Source: Bacillota bacterium
Lineage (GTDB): Bacteria; Bacillota; Clostridia; Lachnospirales; Lachnospiraceae
DNA length: 64,000 bases
NCBI GenBank assembly: GCA_023392535.1
Contig: JAEVYY010000010.1
Span: forward strand, 59,280 to 123,279
Reading direction: 5' to 3'
Shown: positions 33,449-42,887 of the stretch, one piece after another
Position numbering within the stretch: the first letter of the stretch is position 1
Layout of the letters: each line of letters starts with the position of its first letter
Position numbers and translations under genes: made by a program
Notes under the pieces: generated by a model
Databases searched by the model: none
What the model saw: only the letters and a program-made list of their open reading frames with translations
What the model was told of the DNA's origin: nothing

Positions 33449-33742
33449 TTACATAAAAATAAATTGAATCGGTGCCTTAGTCAACAAAAATACAATCAGT
33501 AATTCTATCACGAGAATAGCAGGCAATCCGAATACAAAATACCAGTGTCTGGTTTTATGACGAAAAGAATACATACCAAGGATAGAACCAAGACTGCCTC
33601 CTATTAATGAAATAATGAAAAGAGATGATTCAGGAACTCTCCAGTATCCTTTTTTAGCTTTCCATTTATCAAGTCCCATAATACCAAAACCAATTATATT
33701 TATGATCACGAAATATAGAATAATAATAGAAAATGCGTTCAT
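33449..33742 (-). CDS. DUF1294 membrane protein
   Basis: A 97-aa membrane protein with three hydrophobic segments. MGLDKWKAKKGYWRVPESSL and SLGSILGMYSFRHKTRHWYF are the DUF1294 signature. Function unknown. It follows argG by 9 nt on the minus strand and precedes a hairpin terminator, so it is co-transcribed with argG. Confidence 0.87.
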   Translation of the reverse strand: MNAFSIIILYFVIINIIGFGIMGLDKWKAKKGYWRVPESSLFIISLIGGSLGSILGMYSFRHKTRHWYFVFGLPAILVIELLIVFLLTKAPIQFIFM

Positions 33743-33751
33743 GTCATGCTC

Positions 33752-34972
33752 CTATTTATGATGTTCAGTTTCCTGCATTTTCATTGCCCGTACTTTACAG
33801 GATAGACCAAATAAGTTGATAAAGCCTTCTGCATCATGATGATCGTAGAGATCTCCGGTAGTAAAAGAAGCGATACTTTCATTGTATAAAGAATAAGGTG
33901 ATGTAGTACCCGCTTTTATGATATTACCTTTATAGAGCTTTAATTTTACTTCACCTGTCACGTATTCCTGCGTAGATTGAATGAAAGCAACGGTTGCCTT
34001 GCACAAAGGGGTGAACCATTTTCCTTCGTATACGATTTGAGCTAGTTTATTGCCCATTTCTTCTTTTTCTCTGTAAGTGTCACGATCCAAAATCAATTCT
34101 TCTAATTGCTGATGTGCTTCGTAAAGAATCGTTCCGCCAGGTGTCTCATAAACTCCACGGGACTTCATACCTACAACACGGTTTTCCACGATATCAATGA
34201 TACCAACGCCATGTTTCCCGCCTAAGGTATTCAATGTTCTAATAATATCAGACACTTTCATCTTTTTGCCATTTACACTTGTCGGAATTCCCTTTTCAAA
34301 AGTCAATGTAATATATTCACCCACTTCTGGTGCTTTTTCAGGTGTGGTGCCCAGAACTAATAGGTGATCGAAGTTTGGTTCATTTGCAGGATCCTCTAAT
34401 TCAAGTCCTTCATGGCTGATATGCCAAAGGTTACGATCACGGCTATAACTGCTGTCAGCAGAGAACGGAAGATCAATGCCATGAGCTCTGCAGTAATCGA
34501 TTTCTTCTTCTCGGGAATTCATTGTCCAGGCATCATTTCTCCATGCCGCAATAATTTTAAGATCCGGAGCAAGTGCTTTGATACCAAGCTCAAAACGGAT
34601 CTGGTCATTTCCTTTACCAGTAGCACCATGGCAGATAGCAGTCGCATTTTCCTTTCTTGCAATTTCAACAAGGCGCTTTGCAATCACTGGTCTTGCCATC
34701 GAGGTACCGAGTAAGTATTTGTTTTCATAAACAGCATGACCCTGAACACATGGAATTACATATTCATCACAGAATTCATCAATCACGTCTTCAATATATA
34801 ATTTTGTCGCACCACAAGATTTCGCTCTTTCTTCTAACCCATCTAATTCCTCGCCCTGTCCGCAATCAATACAAACGCATACAACTTCGTAGTCAAAATT
34901 TTCCTTTAACCAAGGTATAATTGCAGTTGTATCGAGTCCGCCTGAATAGGCTAAAATAACTTTTTCTTTCAT
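33752..34972 (-). CDS. argG: Argininosuccinate synthase
   Basis: ArgG (406 aa, usual length) joins citrulline and aspartate with ATP to form argininosuccinate. The P-loop-like AYSGGLDTTAIIPWL at the N-terminus, CHGATGKGNDQIRFELG and YSRDRNLWHISHEG are typical. GGAGGAA lies 7 nt upstream of the start. It diverges from argC across 295 bp that hold ArgR-box-like palindromes. No argH or argF lies in the window. Confidence 0.98.
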   Translation of the reverse strand: MKEKVILAYSGGLDTTAIIPWLKENFDYEVVCVCIDCGQGEELDGLEERAKSCGATKLYIEDVIDEFCDEYVIPCVQGHAVYENKYLLGTSMARPVIAKRLVEIARKENATAICHGATGKGNDQIRFELGIKALAPDLKIIAAWRNDAWTMNSREEEIDYCRAHGIDLPFSADSSYSRDRNLWHISHEGLELEDPANEPNFDHLLVLGTTPEKAPEVGEYITLTFEKGIPTSVNGKKMKVSDIIRTLNTLGGKHGVGIIDIVENRVVGMKSRGVYETPGGTILYEAHQQLEELILDRDTYREKEEMGNKLAQIVYEGKWFTPLCKATVAFIQSTQEYVTGEVKLKLYKGNIIKAGTTSPYSLYNESIASFTTGDLYDHHDAEGFINLFGLSCKVRAMKMQETEHHK

Positions 34973-35034
34973 AATTTGATTCCTCCAAATGATTTAATTA
35001 AGTTCAATATACAACATTTACGAGTGGATTGCAA

Positions 35035-35048
35035 GCATATAATTATGC
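35035..35048. promoter_or_regulatory. ArgR-box-like palindrome 1 (argG side)
   Basis: GCATATAATTATGC, a near-perfect palindrome 63 bp upstream of the argG ATG. It resembles the arginine-repressor half-site pair TGNATWWWWATNCA. A direct repeat GCATAAAA occurs at 35047 and 35099. Confidence 0.5.
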
Positions 35049-35117
35049 ATAAAACAACTAATATATAGAAAAATAATGAATAAAATGAAAAATTAGTTGC
35101 ATAAAATGAAAAATAAA

Positions 35118-35131
35118 TGTATAATTATGCA
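35118..35131. promoter_or_regulatory. ArgR-box-like palindrome 2 (argC side)
   Basis: TGTATAATTATGCA matches the ARG-box pattern TGAATWWWWATTCA at 12 of 14 positions. A single half-site TGAAT is at 35077. Repression of both divergent transcripts by ArgR in the presence of arginine is the known arrangement in Firmicutes. No argR gene is in the window. Confidence 0.6.
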
Positions 35132-35200
35132 AACATACAAGAGATACAATAATTGTAAAATACAAAAATGGAGTCATATTATCTTAATACTAATAAAGTG

Positions 35201-35229
35201 TTGAGTTTGTAATTAGATTACAGTATGAT
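35201..35229 (+). promoter_or_regulatory. Sigma-A-type promoter for the argC operon
   Basis: TTGAGT, 17 bp, TATGAT, ending 38 bp before the argC ATG. It is separated from the nearest ARG-box-like site by 69 bp. Confidence 0.78.
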
Positions 35230-35267
35230 AAAAGAAATTTGGTTTTGTTTTATATAGGGAGGAAAAT

Positions 35268-36308
35268 ATGATCAGAGTAGGTATTATTGGAGCAACAGGG
35301 TATGCGGGAGGCGAATTGGTCCGTTTACTGATAGCTCATAAAAATGTGGAAATTAAATGGCTTGGTTCCAGAAGCTATATCGATAAAAAATACAGCGCAG
35401 TCTATCAGAATATGTTTCAGATCATCGACGCTAATTGTATGGATGATAACATGGAAGAATTAGCTGGCCAGGTGGATGTGATCTTTACTGCAACGCCTCA
35501 GGGGTTCTGTGCCTCTGTTGTGAATGAAATGATATTGTCAAAAGTTAAAATAATAGATTTAAGTGCTGATTTTCGTATTAAGGATGTCAATATTTATGAG
35601 ATGTGGTATGGTATCAAACATCCATCTGCACAATTCATAGAAGAAGCGGTTTATGGCTTATGCGAAGTTAACAGAGAAGTGATTAAGAAGGCCAGATTGC
35701 TGGCCAATCCGGGCTGCTATCCAACCTGTTCCAATCTTGCGATCAGGCCGCTCCTGTCAGAGGGAATCATAGATTCCAAAAGTATCATTATTGATGCGAA
35801 AAGCGGGACTTCAGGAGCAGGCAGAGGTGCTAAGGTAAATAACCTTTACTGTGAAGTAAATGAAAATATAAAGGCATATGGTGTTGCAACTCACAGACAT
35901 ACACCAGAAATAGAAGAACAGTTAGGATATGCAGCCAATAAAGTGGTCACGATTAATTTCACACCACATCTGGTGCCTATGAACAGAGGAATTCTAGTAA
36001 CTGCTTACGCCACTTTACAAAAAAAGGTTACTTATGATGATGTGAAAGCTGTTTATGATAAATATTATGACCAAGAACAGTTTGTCAGAGTATTGGAGAA
36101 AGGCATTTGTCCGGAAACAAAATGGGTGGAAGGCAGTAATTATGTAGATATTAATTTTGTGATAGATGAAAGAACGAATCGGGTCATTATGATGGGTGCA
36201 ATGGATAACCTTGTGAAAGGTGCTGCCGGTCAGGCGGTTCAGAATATGAATATTATGTTTGGCTTGAAAGAATCAGAAGGACTGGAACTTGTTCCAATGT
36301 TTCCATAA
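35268..36308 (+). CDS. argC: N-acetyl-gamma-glutamyl-phosphate reductase
   Basis: ArgC (346 aa) reduces N-acetylglutamyl phosphate to the semialdehyde with NADPH. GATGYAGGELVRLL is the dinucleotide-binding loop and LLANPGCYPTCSNLA holds the catalytic cysteine. GGGAGG precedes the ATG. First gene of the plus-strand arginine operon; the next two genes, an acyltransferase and a GNAT, are not standard arginine genes. Confidence 0.98.
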   Translation: MIRVGIIGATGYAGGELVRLLIAHKNVEIKWLGSRSYIDKKYSAVYQNMFQIIDANCMDDNMEELAGQVDVIFTATPQGFCASVVNEMILSKVKIIDLSADFRIKDVNIYEMWYGIKHPSAQFIEEAVYGLCEVNREVIKKARLLANPGCYPTCSNLAIRPLLSEGIIDSKSIIIDAKSGTSGAGRGAKVNNLYCEVNENIKAYGVATHRHTPEIEEQLGYAANKVVTINFTPHLVPMNRGILVTAYATLQKKVTYDDVKAVYDKYYDQEQFVRVLEKGICPETKWVEGSNYVDINFVIDERTNRVIMMGAMDNLVKGAAGQAVQNMNIMFGLKESEGLELVPMFP

Positions 36309-36361
36309 ATAATACAGTTATTGCGGCCTGGAATTTGCAGGCTGCAGGATTGGAGATGAAA

Positions 36362-37453
36362 ATGGCAAAAAAACGAATTACTTATCTGGATATGGCAAAG
36401 GGTGTCGGTATTATCATGGTGGTCATGCGACATTCACAACTGATGTCCGATACCTTATACAATGCTCTTGCTTCTATTATTATGCCGCTTTTCTTTGTCG
36501 TATCTGGTATGTTGATGCAGCATATTGGAGAAGAAAAACGTTCCATGAAAGAAATTGTGATCAGAAAGGCAAGAACATTACTAATTCCATATATTACGTT
36601 TAGTCTTACGTATCTACTGTTGAATGGTATTACGCATCTGATTCATCCCGAAGTGGTCGATTTCATTTATTTATACAAATTATTTATCTATTTCATTTCT
36701 TTAGCGGGTATTTCCGTTATGTGGTTTTTACCAACGATGTTTTTTTCAGAGATTTTTTTTCTTGGAATCCGAAAAATTACTTCACATAGAATGACCCTTA
36801 TGATCTGTGCGTTGGCTGGAATAGCTGGAATATGGATTTCCCCTGTTTTTAATGAAGAATTTTGGTTTATGAATATGCCTGTTTTGGCTGTCAGTTTCTT
36901 TCTTGCAATGCTAGTAAGAAGTATCATTGCCGCTATTTTTTTATGTTTTGGATATTATGTAAAGAAATATTTAAAGGAAAGAGATGCAATCAGCCTGCCC
37001 GAATTGATTACAGGTATTTCTTTATTGGCTTGTACAATGTATATCAATATTTTAAATGGAACGGTCGATTTGCATTTTATGGAATTTAATCACGTATGGA
37101 TGTACTTTCTATGTGCAAGTCTGGGTTCACTCGCTATTATCTTAATTTGTAAGAATACGAAGCAATTTAAGCTATTAATTTTTCTGGGGGTGAATTCTCT
37201 GATTATTATGGCTACCCACGTAGATTGGATGCTTCTTGCGAGAGCCACGGAATGGTCTATGATATTAAACCAATATATAACAAGGGCAAAAGTATATTTT
37301 TTATGGCTAAGTGTGACTGTTATTATTTTAGGAATGGAGATCATAGTTATATTTGTTATTGATCAATTTGGCTATTTTATGTTGGGAAAGAAGAGACCGG
37401 ATCACAGAACTCTAAATATCGTAAAATATCTGAAGGGAAAAATAGAAAGATGA
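36362..37453 (+). CDS. Acyltransferase family 3 membrane protein
   Basis: A 363-aa membrane protein with about ten hydrophobic segments. It opens KKRITYLDMAKGVGIIMVVM followed by RHSQ, the Acyl_transf_3 signature with the conserved basic/His region. Related proteins O-acetylate cell-surface glycans. It shares an operon with argC upstream and a GNAT gene whose start overlaps its stop by 4 nt. The ATG at 36362 has GGAG 6 nt upstream; two in-frame starts lie before it. Whether it has any part in arginine metabolism is unclear. Confidence 0.85.
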   Translation: MAKKRITYLDMAKGVGIIMVVMRHSQLMSDTLYNALASIIMPLFFVVSGMLMQHIGEEKRSMKEIVIRKARTLLIPYITFSLTYLLLNGITHLIHPEVVDFIYLYKLFIYFISLAGISVMWFLPTMFFSEIFFLGIRKITSHRMTLMICALAGIAGIWISPVFNEEFWFMNMPVLAVSFFLAMLVRSIIAAIFLCFGYYVKKYLKERDAISLPELITGISLLACTMYINILNGTVDLHFMEFNHVWMYFLCASLGSLAIILICKNTKQFKLLIFLGVNSLIIMATHVDWMLLARATEWSMILNQYITRAKVYFLWLSVTVIILGMEIIVIFVIDQFGYFMLGKKRPDHRTLNIVKYLKGKIER

Positions 37454-37893
37454 TAAGGACAATGACAATAGACGATTATGACATGATTTATACCCTTTGG
37501 ATGAAGATTAAAGGTTTCGCGGTCAGGAGTATCGACGATTCCAAAGAAGGAATCTCACGTTTCCTCGAGCGTAATCCTTTTACCAGCGTTGTTGCGGTGG
37601 AGGATGGTATCGTAGTGGGAACGATATTATGCGGGCACGATGGCAGACGTGGATGTATGTATCATGTCTGTGTAGACCCGGCATACCGATTACGTGGAAT
37701 TGGTAAAAAAATGGTAATTTATGCAATGGAGAAGCTAAGATGTGAACAAATAAGCAAAGTATCCCTGATTGCATTTACAGAGAATGATCTTGGTAATGTA
37801 TTTTGGAAAGATATCGGATGGACGGAGCGGGAAGATTTAAATTATTACGATTTTGTCCTGAATATTGAGAACATAGAAAAAATTATTGAATAG
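37450..37893 (+). CDS. GNAT-family N-acetyltransferase, candidate short N-acetylglutamate synthase
   Basis: A 147-aa GNAT protein. Motif A, with the acetyl-CoA pyrophosphate loop RLRGIGKKM, follows CVDPAYR, and MYHVCVDPAY is the preceding strand. It starts within the acyltransferase stop codon. It lies between argC and argJ, where some bacteria carry a short GNAT-type N-acetylglutamate synthase, so a role in priming the pathway is plausible. ArgJ could also do this, and other substrates are possible. Confidence 0.85.
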   Translation: MIRTMTIDDYDMIYTLWMKIKGFAVRSIDDSKEGISRFLERNPFTSVVAVEDGIVVGTILCGHDGRRGCMYHVCVDPAYRLRGIGKKMVIYAMEKLRCEQISKVSLIAFTENDLGNVFWKDIGWTEREDLNYYDFVLNIENIEKIIE

Positions 37894-37911
37894 GGAAAGA
37901 AGGAAATTGTC

Positions 37912-39135
37912 ATGGATATAATAGCAGGAGGTGTAACGGCTGCAAAAGGATTTGAAGCAGCAGGCTATGAGGGAGGTATAAAATACAAGAATAGATTGGA
38001 TATGGCGATGATCTTCAGCCAAAAGCCTTGCGATGTTGCCGGCGTCTTTACAAGTAATGTAGTAAAAGCAGCATGTGTCAAGTGGGATAAGAATATTGTT
38101 ACCTCCTCCCCATTTGCGCAAGCAGTTGTCGTAAATGCAGGAATTGCTAATGCATGTACGGGAAAACAAGGGTATGAATACTGTCAGCAGACTGCATATG
38201 CGGCTGCAGAAGCATTGCAGATACCATATAGCGCGGTATTGGTCGCATCTACCGGTGTCATCGGTATGCAGTTACAAATGGATAAGATTACTTCAGGAAC
38301 CAGGGAATTGGCTAAAAAGAAACAAGGTACTTTAGAAGCGGGGACGGCTGCAGCAGAAGCAATCATGACAACAGACACCGTATCCAAGCAGGTTGCAGTT
38401 CAAGTTGAGATAGGTGGGAAGACAGTGACCATCGGTGGTATGTGTAAAGGCTCTGGAATGATACATCCTAATATGTGTACCATGCTTGGATTTGTGACAA
38501 CTGATATTGCCATAGCAAAAGAATTATTGCAGGAAGCACTGAGTGAAGATGTAAAAGATACCTTTAATATGATTTCAGTCGATGGAGACACTTCTACGAA
38601 TGATACGCTCCTGCTAATGGCAAATGGGATGGCAGGAAACACTCCAATAACCAGTAAAAATAAAGATTATGATACCTTCGTAGAGGCATTAAATTTTGTA
38701 AATACAACGTTAGCTAAGAAAATGGCAGGTGACGGAGAGGGAGCGACCGCTCTTTTCGAAACAAAAGTCATACATGCGAAAGATAAAGAACAGGCGAGAA
38801 TGCTTGCAAAATCAGTTATCTGCTCCAGCCTGACGAAAGCAGCAATATTTGGTCATGATGCTAACTGGGGAAGAATTCTTTGCGCCATGGGATATTCAGG
38901 AGCGCAGTTCGATCCGGAAAAGATAGCGTTATTTTTTCAGAGTGAGGCAGGCAGCATACAGATCTATAAAGATGGTGTGGCGACAGACTATAGTGAGGAA
39001 GAAGCGACACAAATATTGTCAGAGCCGGTTGTGACGGTATTAGTAGATATGAAAGATGGAGGATCAGAGGCCACTGCCTGGGGCTGTGATCTGACATACG
39101 AATATGTGAGAATCAATGCGGACTATCGTTCTTAA
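37912..39135 (+). CDS. argJ: Glutamate N-acetyltransferase/ornithine acetyltransferase
   Basis: ArgJ (407 aa) recycles the acetyl group from N-acetylornithine to glutamate and may also use acetyl-CoA. The precursor self-cleaves before Thr in the NMCTMLGFVTTD region (the usual form is ATML). Other features are VNAGIANACTGKQG, KGSGMIHPN and AAIFGHDANWGRI. An AAAGAAGGAAA site precedes the ATG. Part of the cyclic arginine pathway with argC, argB and argD. Confidence 0.97.
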   Translation: MDIIAGGVTAAKGFEAAGYEGGIKYKNRLDMAMIFSQKPCDVAGVFTSNVVKAACVKWDKNIVTSSPFAQAVVVNAGIANACTGKQGYEYCQQTAYAAAEALQIPYSAVLVASTGVIGMQLQMDKITSGTRELAKKKQGTLEAGTAAAEAIMTTDTVSKQVAVQVEIGGKTVTIGGMCKGSGMIHPNMCTMLGFVTTDIAIAKELLQEALSEDVKDTFNMISVDGDTSTNDTLLLMANGMAGNTPITSKNKDYDTFVEALNFVNTTLAKKMAGDGEGATALFETKVIHAKDKEQARMLAKSVICSSLTKAAIFGHDANWGRILCAMGYSGAQFDPEKIALFFQSEAGSIQIYKDGVATDYSEEEATQILSEPVVTVLVDMKDGGSEATAWGCDLTYEYVRINADYRS

Positions 39136-39168
39136 TTTGTATCGCTGAAACAGCAGATGGGAGAAAAC

Positions 39169-40068
39169 ATGGATCAAAAAAATATGGATACAATTTTGCA
39201 GAAAGCAGAAGTATTAATAGAGGCATTACCCTATATTCAACGGTTCAATCGTAGAATCATTGTCGTAAAATATGGTGGAAGTGCGATGGAAAATGAAGAA
39301 TTACAGAAAAATGTGATCAAAGATGTAGCGTTGTTAAAGCTGGTAGGATTTAAGCCGATCATCGTTCATGGTGGTGGGAAGGCTATCAGCAAATGGGTCG
39401 GAAAAGTTGGGAAAGAGGCGCAGTTTGTGAATGGACTTCGTGTCACGGATGAAGAAACCATGGAAATAGCGGAAATGGTACTGGGAAAAGTAAATAAAAA
39501 TCTGGTGGCCATGGTAGAAGAATTAGGCGTCAAAGCAATTGGTATTAGCGGAAAGGACGGCGGATTGTTGAAAGTGGATAAAAAATATTCCAATGGTCAG
39601 GACATAGGATATGTAGGCGATATCAACCACGTAGATCCGAGCATTATATTTGATTTACTGGAAAAAGATTTTTTACCGATTATTGCACCGATTGGTCTGG
39701 ATGACAACTACAACACTTATAATATCAATGCAGATGATGCAGCATGTGAAATTGCAAAAGCCATTGGTGCTGAGAAGCTGGCTTTTTTAACAGATATTAA
39801 GGGGCTATATAAGGATATCAATGATCCGGACTCTTTTATATCGGAATTGACAGCTGACCAGGCCAACCAACTGTTGGAAGAAGGTTGCATCGGAGGAGGT
39901 ATGATTCCTAAATTAAATAATTGCACATCGGCTGTTGAGAATGGTGTGAATCGGGTGATCATTCTGGATGGAAGGATACCACATTGCTTATTGTTGGAGA
40001 TATTTACAAAAGAGGGGATCGGAACACAGATTATCCCCAATGAAGATAGAGAATTAGACATCAAATAG
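39169..40068 (+). CDS. argB: Acetylglutamate kinase
   Basis: ArgB (299 aa) phosphorylates N-acetylglutamate, usually the step inhibited by arginine in cyclic pathways. The amino-acid kinase fold is recognised by [36 protein letters not shown] and [14 protein letters not shown] chose the ATG at 39169 with GGGAG 5 nt upstream; an ATG at 39157 has no ribosome site. The N-terminal helix typical of arginine-sensitive hexamers is present (about 1-20). Confidence 0.97.
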   Translation: MDQKNMDTILQKAEVLIEALPYIQRFNRRIIVVKYGGSAMENEELQKNVIKDVALLKLVGFKPIIVHGGGKAISKWVGKVGKEAQFVNGLRVTDEETMEIAEMVLGKVNKNLVAMVEELGVKAIGISGKDGGLLKVDKKYSNGQDIGYVGDINHVDPSIIFDLLEKDFLPIIAPIGLDDNYNTYNINADDAACEIAKAIGAEKLAFLTDIKGLYKDINDPDSFISELTADQANQLLEEGCIGGGMIPKLNNCTSAVENGVNRVIILDGRIPHCLLLEIFTKEGIGTQIIPNEDRELDIK

Positions 40069-40104
40069 CATCTTTTACAATGTCGGGAAAAGGAGATAAG
40101 AAAT

Positions 40105-41292
40105 ATGCGGATGGAAGAATATATAGAAGATGCAGAGAAGGCGCTCTTGCACACTTATAATCGGTATCAGCTGGTTTTGGATAGAGGAGTGGGTGTAAAT
40201 TTATATGACATGGAAGGAAAGAAATATCTGGATTTTGTGGCAGGGATATCCGTATTTGCATTGGGCTATCAAAATAAACAATATAATGATGCATTAAAAG
40301 AACAAATTGATAAATTAATACACACTTCTAATTACTATTATAATGTTCCTGCCATTGAGGCGGCTAAAAAAATCAAGAAAGTATCAGGAATGGACAGAGT
40401 GTTCTTTACGAATAGCGGGGCAGAAGCGATTGAAGGGGCGATCAAAACGGCCAGAAAGTATGCATATTTAAAGGATGGCAGGACAGATCATGAGATTATT
40501 GCTATGAATCATTCTTTTCATGGCAGAACGATGGGAGCCTTGTCAGTGACAGGGAATTCAAAATATAGAGAAGCTTTTGAACCGATGATCGGAAATATCA
40601 AATTTGCAGATTTAAATGATATAAAAAGCGTAAAAGAAAAAGTAACAGACAAAACTTGTGCAATTCTCTTTGAAACGGTTCAGGGTGAAGGCGGTATTTA
40701 TCCTGCGACGGAAGAGTTCATGAAAGAAGTCAAAGCTCTTTGTGAGGAAAAGGATATTTTACTAATATTAGATGAGATTCAATGTGGTATGGGAAGGACT
40801 GGCTATATGTTTGCCTGGCAACAATTTGGTATAAAACCAGATATTATGACAACGGCTAAGGCATTGGGCTGCGGGATACCGGTTGGAGCATTCTTAATGA
40901 CAGAGAAGGTTGGCCAGAACTCACTCGCTAGCGGGGATCATGGAACTACATATGGTGGTAATCCACTTGCAACAGCTGCCATAAATAAAGTTCTTGATTT
41001 ATTTGAGGAGAACCATATAATAGAACATGTGAAAGAAATAAGTGGATATTTAGAAGAACAGTTGGATTTCCTTGCAGCTACGTATGATTGTGTAGAAACA
41101 AGACGCGGTGTTGGTTTGATGCAAGGTCTTGTATGCAAAGAACCGGTAGGATCTATCATCAGCAAAGCACTTGACAAGGGACTGATCTTGATAAATGCAG
41201 GTCCGAATATTATACGATTTGTGCCACCACTTATCATTCAAAAAGAACATGTGGATGAAATGATTGGTATTTTAAAGGAATGCCTCTCATAG
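40105..41292 (+). CDS. argD: Acetylornithine aminotransferase
   Basis: ArgD (395 aa) is a class-III PLP aminotransferase that makes N-acetylornithine. It has FFTNSGAEAIEGAIKTARKY, the LILDEIQCGMGRTG strand with the cofactor aspartate, and the PLP lysine in MTTAKALGCGIPVGAF. AAAAGGAG precedes the ATG. It is the last standard arginine gene; a binding-protein gene follows after 14 nt. Confidence 0.97.
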   Translation: MRMEEYIEDAEKALLHTYNRYQLVLDRGVGVNLYDMEGKKYLDFVAGISVFALGYQNKQYNDALKEQIDKLIHTSNYYYNVPAIEAAKKIKKVSGMDRVFFTNSGAEAIEGAIKTARKYAYLKDGRTDHEIIAMNHSFHGRTMGALSVTGNSKYREAFEPMIGNIKFADLNDIKSVKEKVTDKTCAILFETVQGEGGIYPATEEFMKEVKALCEEKDILLILDEIQCGMGRTGYMFAWQQFGIKPDIMTTAKALGCGIPVGAFLMTEKVGQNSLASGDHGTTYGGNPLATAAINKVLDLFEENHIIEHVKEISGYLEEQLDFLAATYDCVETRRGVGLMQGLVCKEPVGSIISKALDKGLILINAGPNIIRFVPPLIIQKEHVDEMIGILKECLS

Positions 41293-41306
41293 TATGGGAG
41301 ATTTGT

Positions 41307-42746
41307 ATGAACGTTAGAAAAAGAATTATTGCATTAGGTCTGCTTGCCGTTTTATTAGTAGCAGTGGTCTACTTTGCGCACAGAGGAACCTTATCGGCAG
41401 ATGGGATGAAAGATGCACTTGGTATCCCCAAAGAAACGATTCATATCTGGTATACGGATGAGGCACTTACCGATTATATCAATTGCGCAGCAGTGAATTT
41501 TAATGAACAAAATGATGTCAGAGTTTTACCGGTTCTGACAGCAGGACTTGAATATCTGGAAGGCATCAATCGGGCATCTGTAGAAGAAAAAGATATGCCG
41601 GATTTATATATTTTAAGTAATGATGCATTAGAAAAAGCGTATCTTGCCGGACTTGCTTCCGAAGTAGAAGATACGGATCATATCTGTACGACAGATAATT
41701 ATCCGGAAACAGCATTAAAAGCGGTCACCTATAAGGATAAGATCATAGGATATCCATTTTATTATGAAACGAGTATTTTTTTATATAACAAAACATATAT
41801 GGATGAAGTAGCGAAAACTAAAATAGAGGCAGAAGCCCTGGGAGATGGTAAACAGGTGGAATCTTCCCAGGCTGAGGCAGAAGTATCCCAGGATGAAATC
41901 AATCATAAAATGGAAACAGTGATTCCTAAAACGATAGATGATATACTGACATTTGCGGATGAGTATGATGCTCCAGAAGCGGTAGAAGGGGTATTTAAAT
42001 GGAATGTTTCGGATATTTTCTATAATTATTTCTTTGTGGGCGATTATATGATTGTAGGTGGAGAAACGGGAGATAATACGGATAAAATTGATATCTATAA
42101 CCAAAATACAATTGATTGTCTTCAGGTATACCAAAGATTAAATCAGTTTTTTTCGATAGACACCAAAGAAGTAACGTACGATTCCGTTTTACAGGATTTT
42201 ATGGATGGGAAAATCGTATTTAGTGTGGTTACGACCGATGCTATCGCTAAAATAGAAGAAGCGAAGGCGAATGGGGCATTCGATTTTGATTATGGGATAG
42301 CTACACTTCCCGATGTTAGTGATAAGCTGAAATCCAGAGGTCTGTCCGTTACTAATGCAGTAGTTATAAATGGGTACTCGAAAAATAAAGAGATAGCCAA
42401 TCAATTTGCTGAGTTTTTGACCAATGATGATATCGCGGATTTGTATAAAGATTCTGGAAAAGTGGCATCTAAATTAAATGTTCCATATGAAAACAGCATC
42501 GTTGCATCTGTCATGGATGAGTACAAAAAATCAATACCGATGCCTAAAATGATAGAAACAAGTAATTACTGGGTGCAACTGGAAATTGCATTTACCAAAA
42601 TCTGGTCAGGTGAAGACGTAAATACCCAATTGAAACAATTATCAGAACAGATTATGACGCAAATGACAGGAACTCCTTATGAAGAGGAGAAGATAGTGGA
42701 ACCGAGTGAAGCTAACTTTGAAGAATATTTGGATGAAGGCATGTAG
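41307..42746 (+). CDS. Extracellular solute-binding protein, orphan, at the end of the arg operon
   Basis: A 479-aa SBP_bac_1-type protein. Residues 6-24 form a membrane segment with no lipobox cysteine, so it is probably anchored and not lipidated. IHIWYTDEALTDYINCAAVN, DLYILSNDALEKAYLAGLA and IIGYPFYYETSIFLYNKTYM agree with maltose-type binding proteins; an acidic Glu/Gln-rich insertion lies at about 180-205. No permease or ATPase follows. It is 14 nt downstream of argD and precedes a terminator, so it is expressed with arginine synthesis. Layout and lack of partners resemble the protein at 1052. Confidence 0.82.
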   Translation: MNVRKRIIALGLLAVLLVAVVYFAHRGTLSADGMKDALGIPKETIHIWYTDEALTDYINCAAVNFNEQNDVRVLPVLTAGLEYLEGINRASVEEKDMPDLYILSNDALEKAYLAGLASEVEDTDHICTTDNYPETALKAVTYKDKIIGYPFYYETSIFLYNKTYMDEVAKTKIEAEALGDGKQVESSQAEAEVSQDEINHKMETVIPKTIDDILTFADEYDAPEAVEGVFKWNVSDIFYNYFFVGDYMIVGGETGDNTDKIDIYNQNTIDCLQVYQRLNQFFSIDTKEVTYDSVLQDFMDGKIVFSVVTTDAIAKIEEAKANGAFDFDYGIATLPDVSDKLKSRGLSVTNAVVINGYSKNKEIANQFAEFLTNDDIADLYKDSGKVASKLNVPYENSIVASVMDEYKKSIPMPKMIETSNYWVQLEIAFTKIWSGEDVNTQLKQLSEQIMTQMTGTPYEEEKIVEPSEANFEEYLDEGM

Positions 42747-42755
42747 CGTATGATG

Positions 42756-42801
42756 AAAGCCTCCGAGGGAAGTTGTTCTAACTTCTTCGGGGGCTTTTTT
42801 T
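42756..42801 (+). terminator. Rho-independent terminator of the arg operon
   Basis: AAAGCCTCCGAGGGAAGTT pairs with AACTTCTTCGGGGGCTTT (a few mismatches) around a 5-nt loop, followed by seven Ts. Confidence 0.9.
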
Positions 42802-42821
42802 GTTATATTGAATAAAAAATA

Positions 42822-42850
42822 TTGTAAATATTTGTCAATATTAGTATAAT
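42822..42850 (+). promoter_or_regulatory. Sigma-A-type promoter for the chemoreceptor gene
   Basis: TTGTAA, 17 bp, TATAAT, ending 37 bp before the start codon. I saw no sigma-D (flagellar) promoter at this gene. Confidence 0.7.
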
Positions 42851-42887
42851 TATATAAAATTAAGAAAAAAGAAGGAAGGTACTATGA

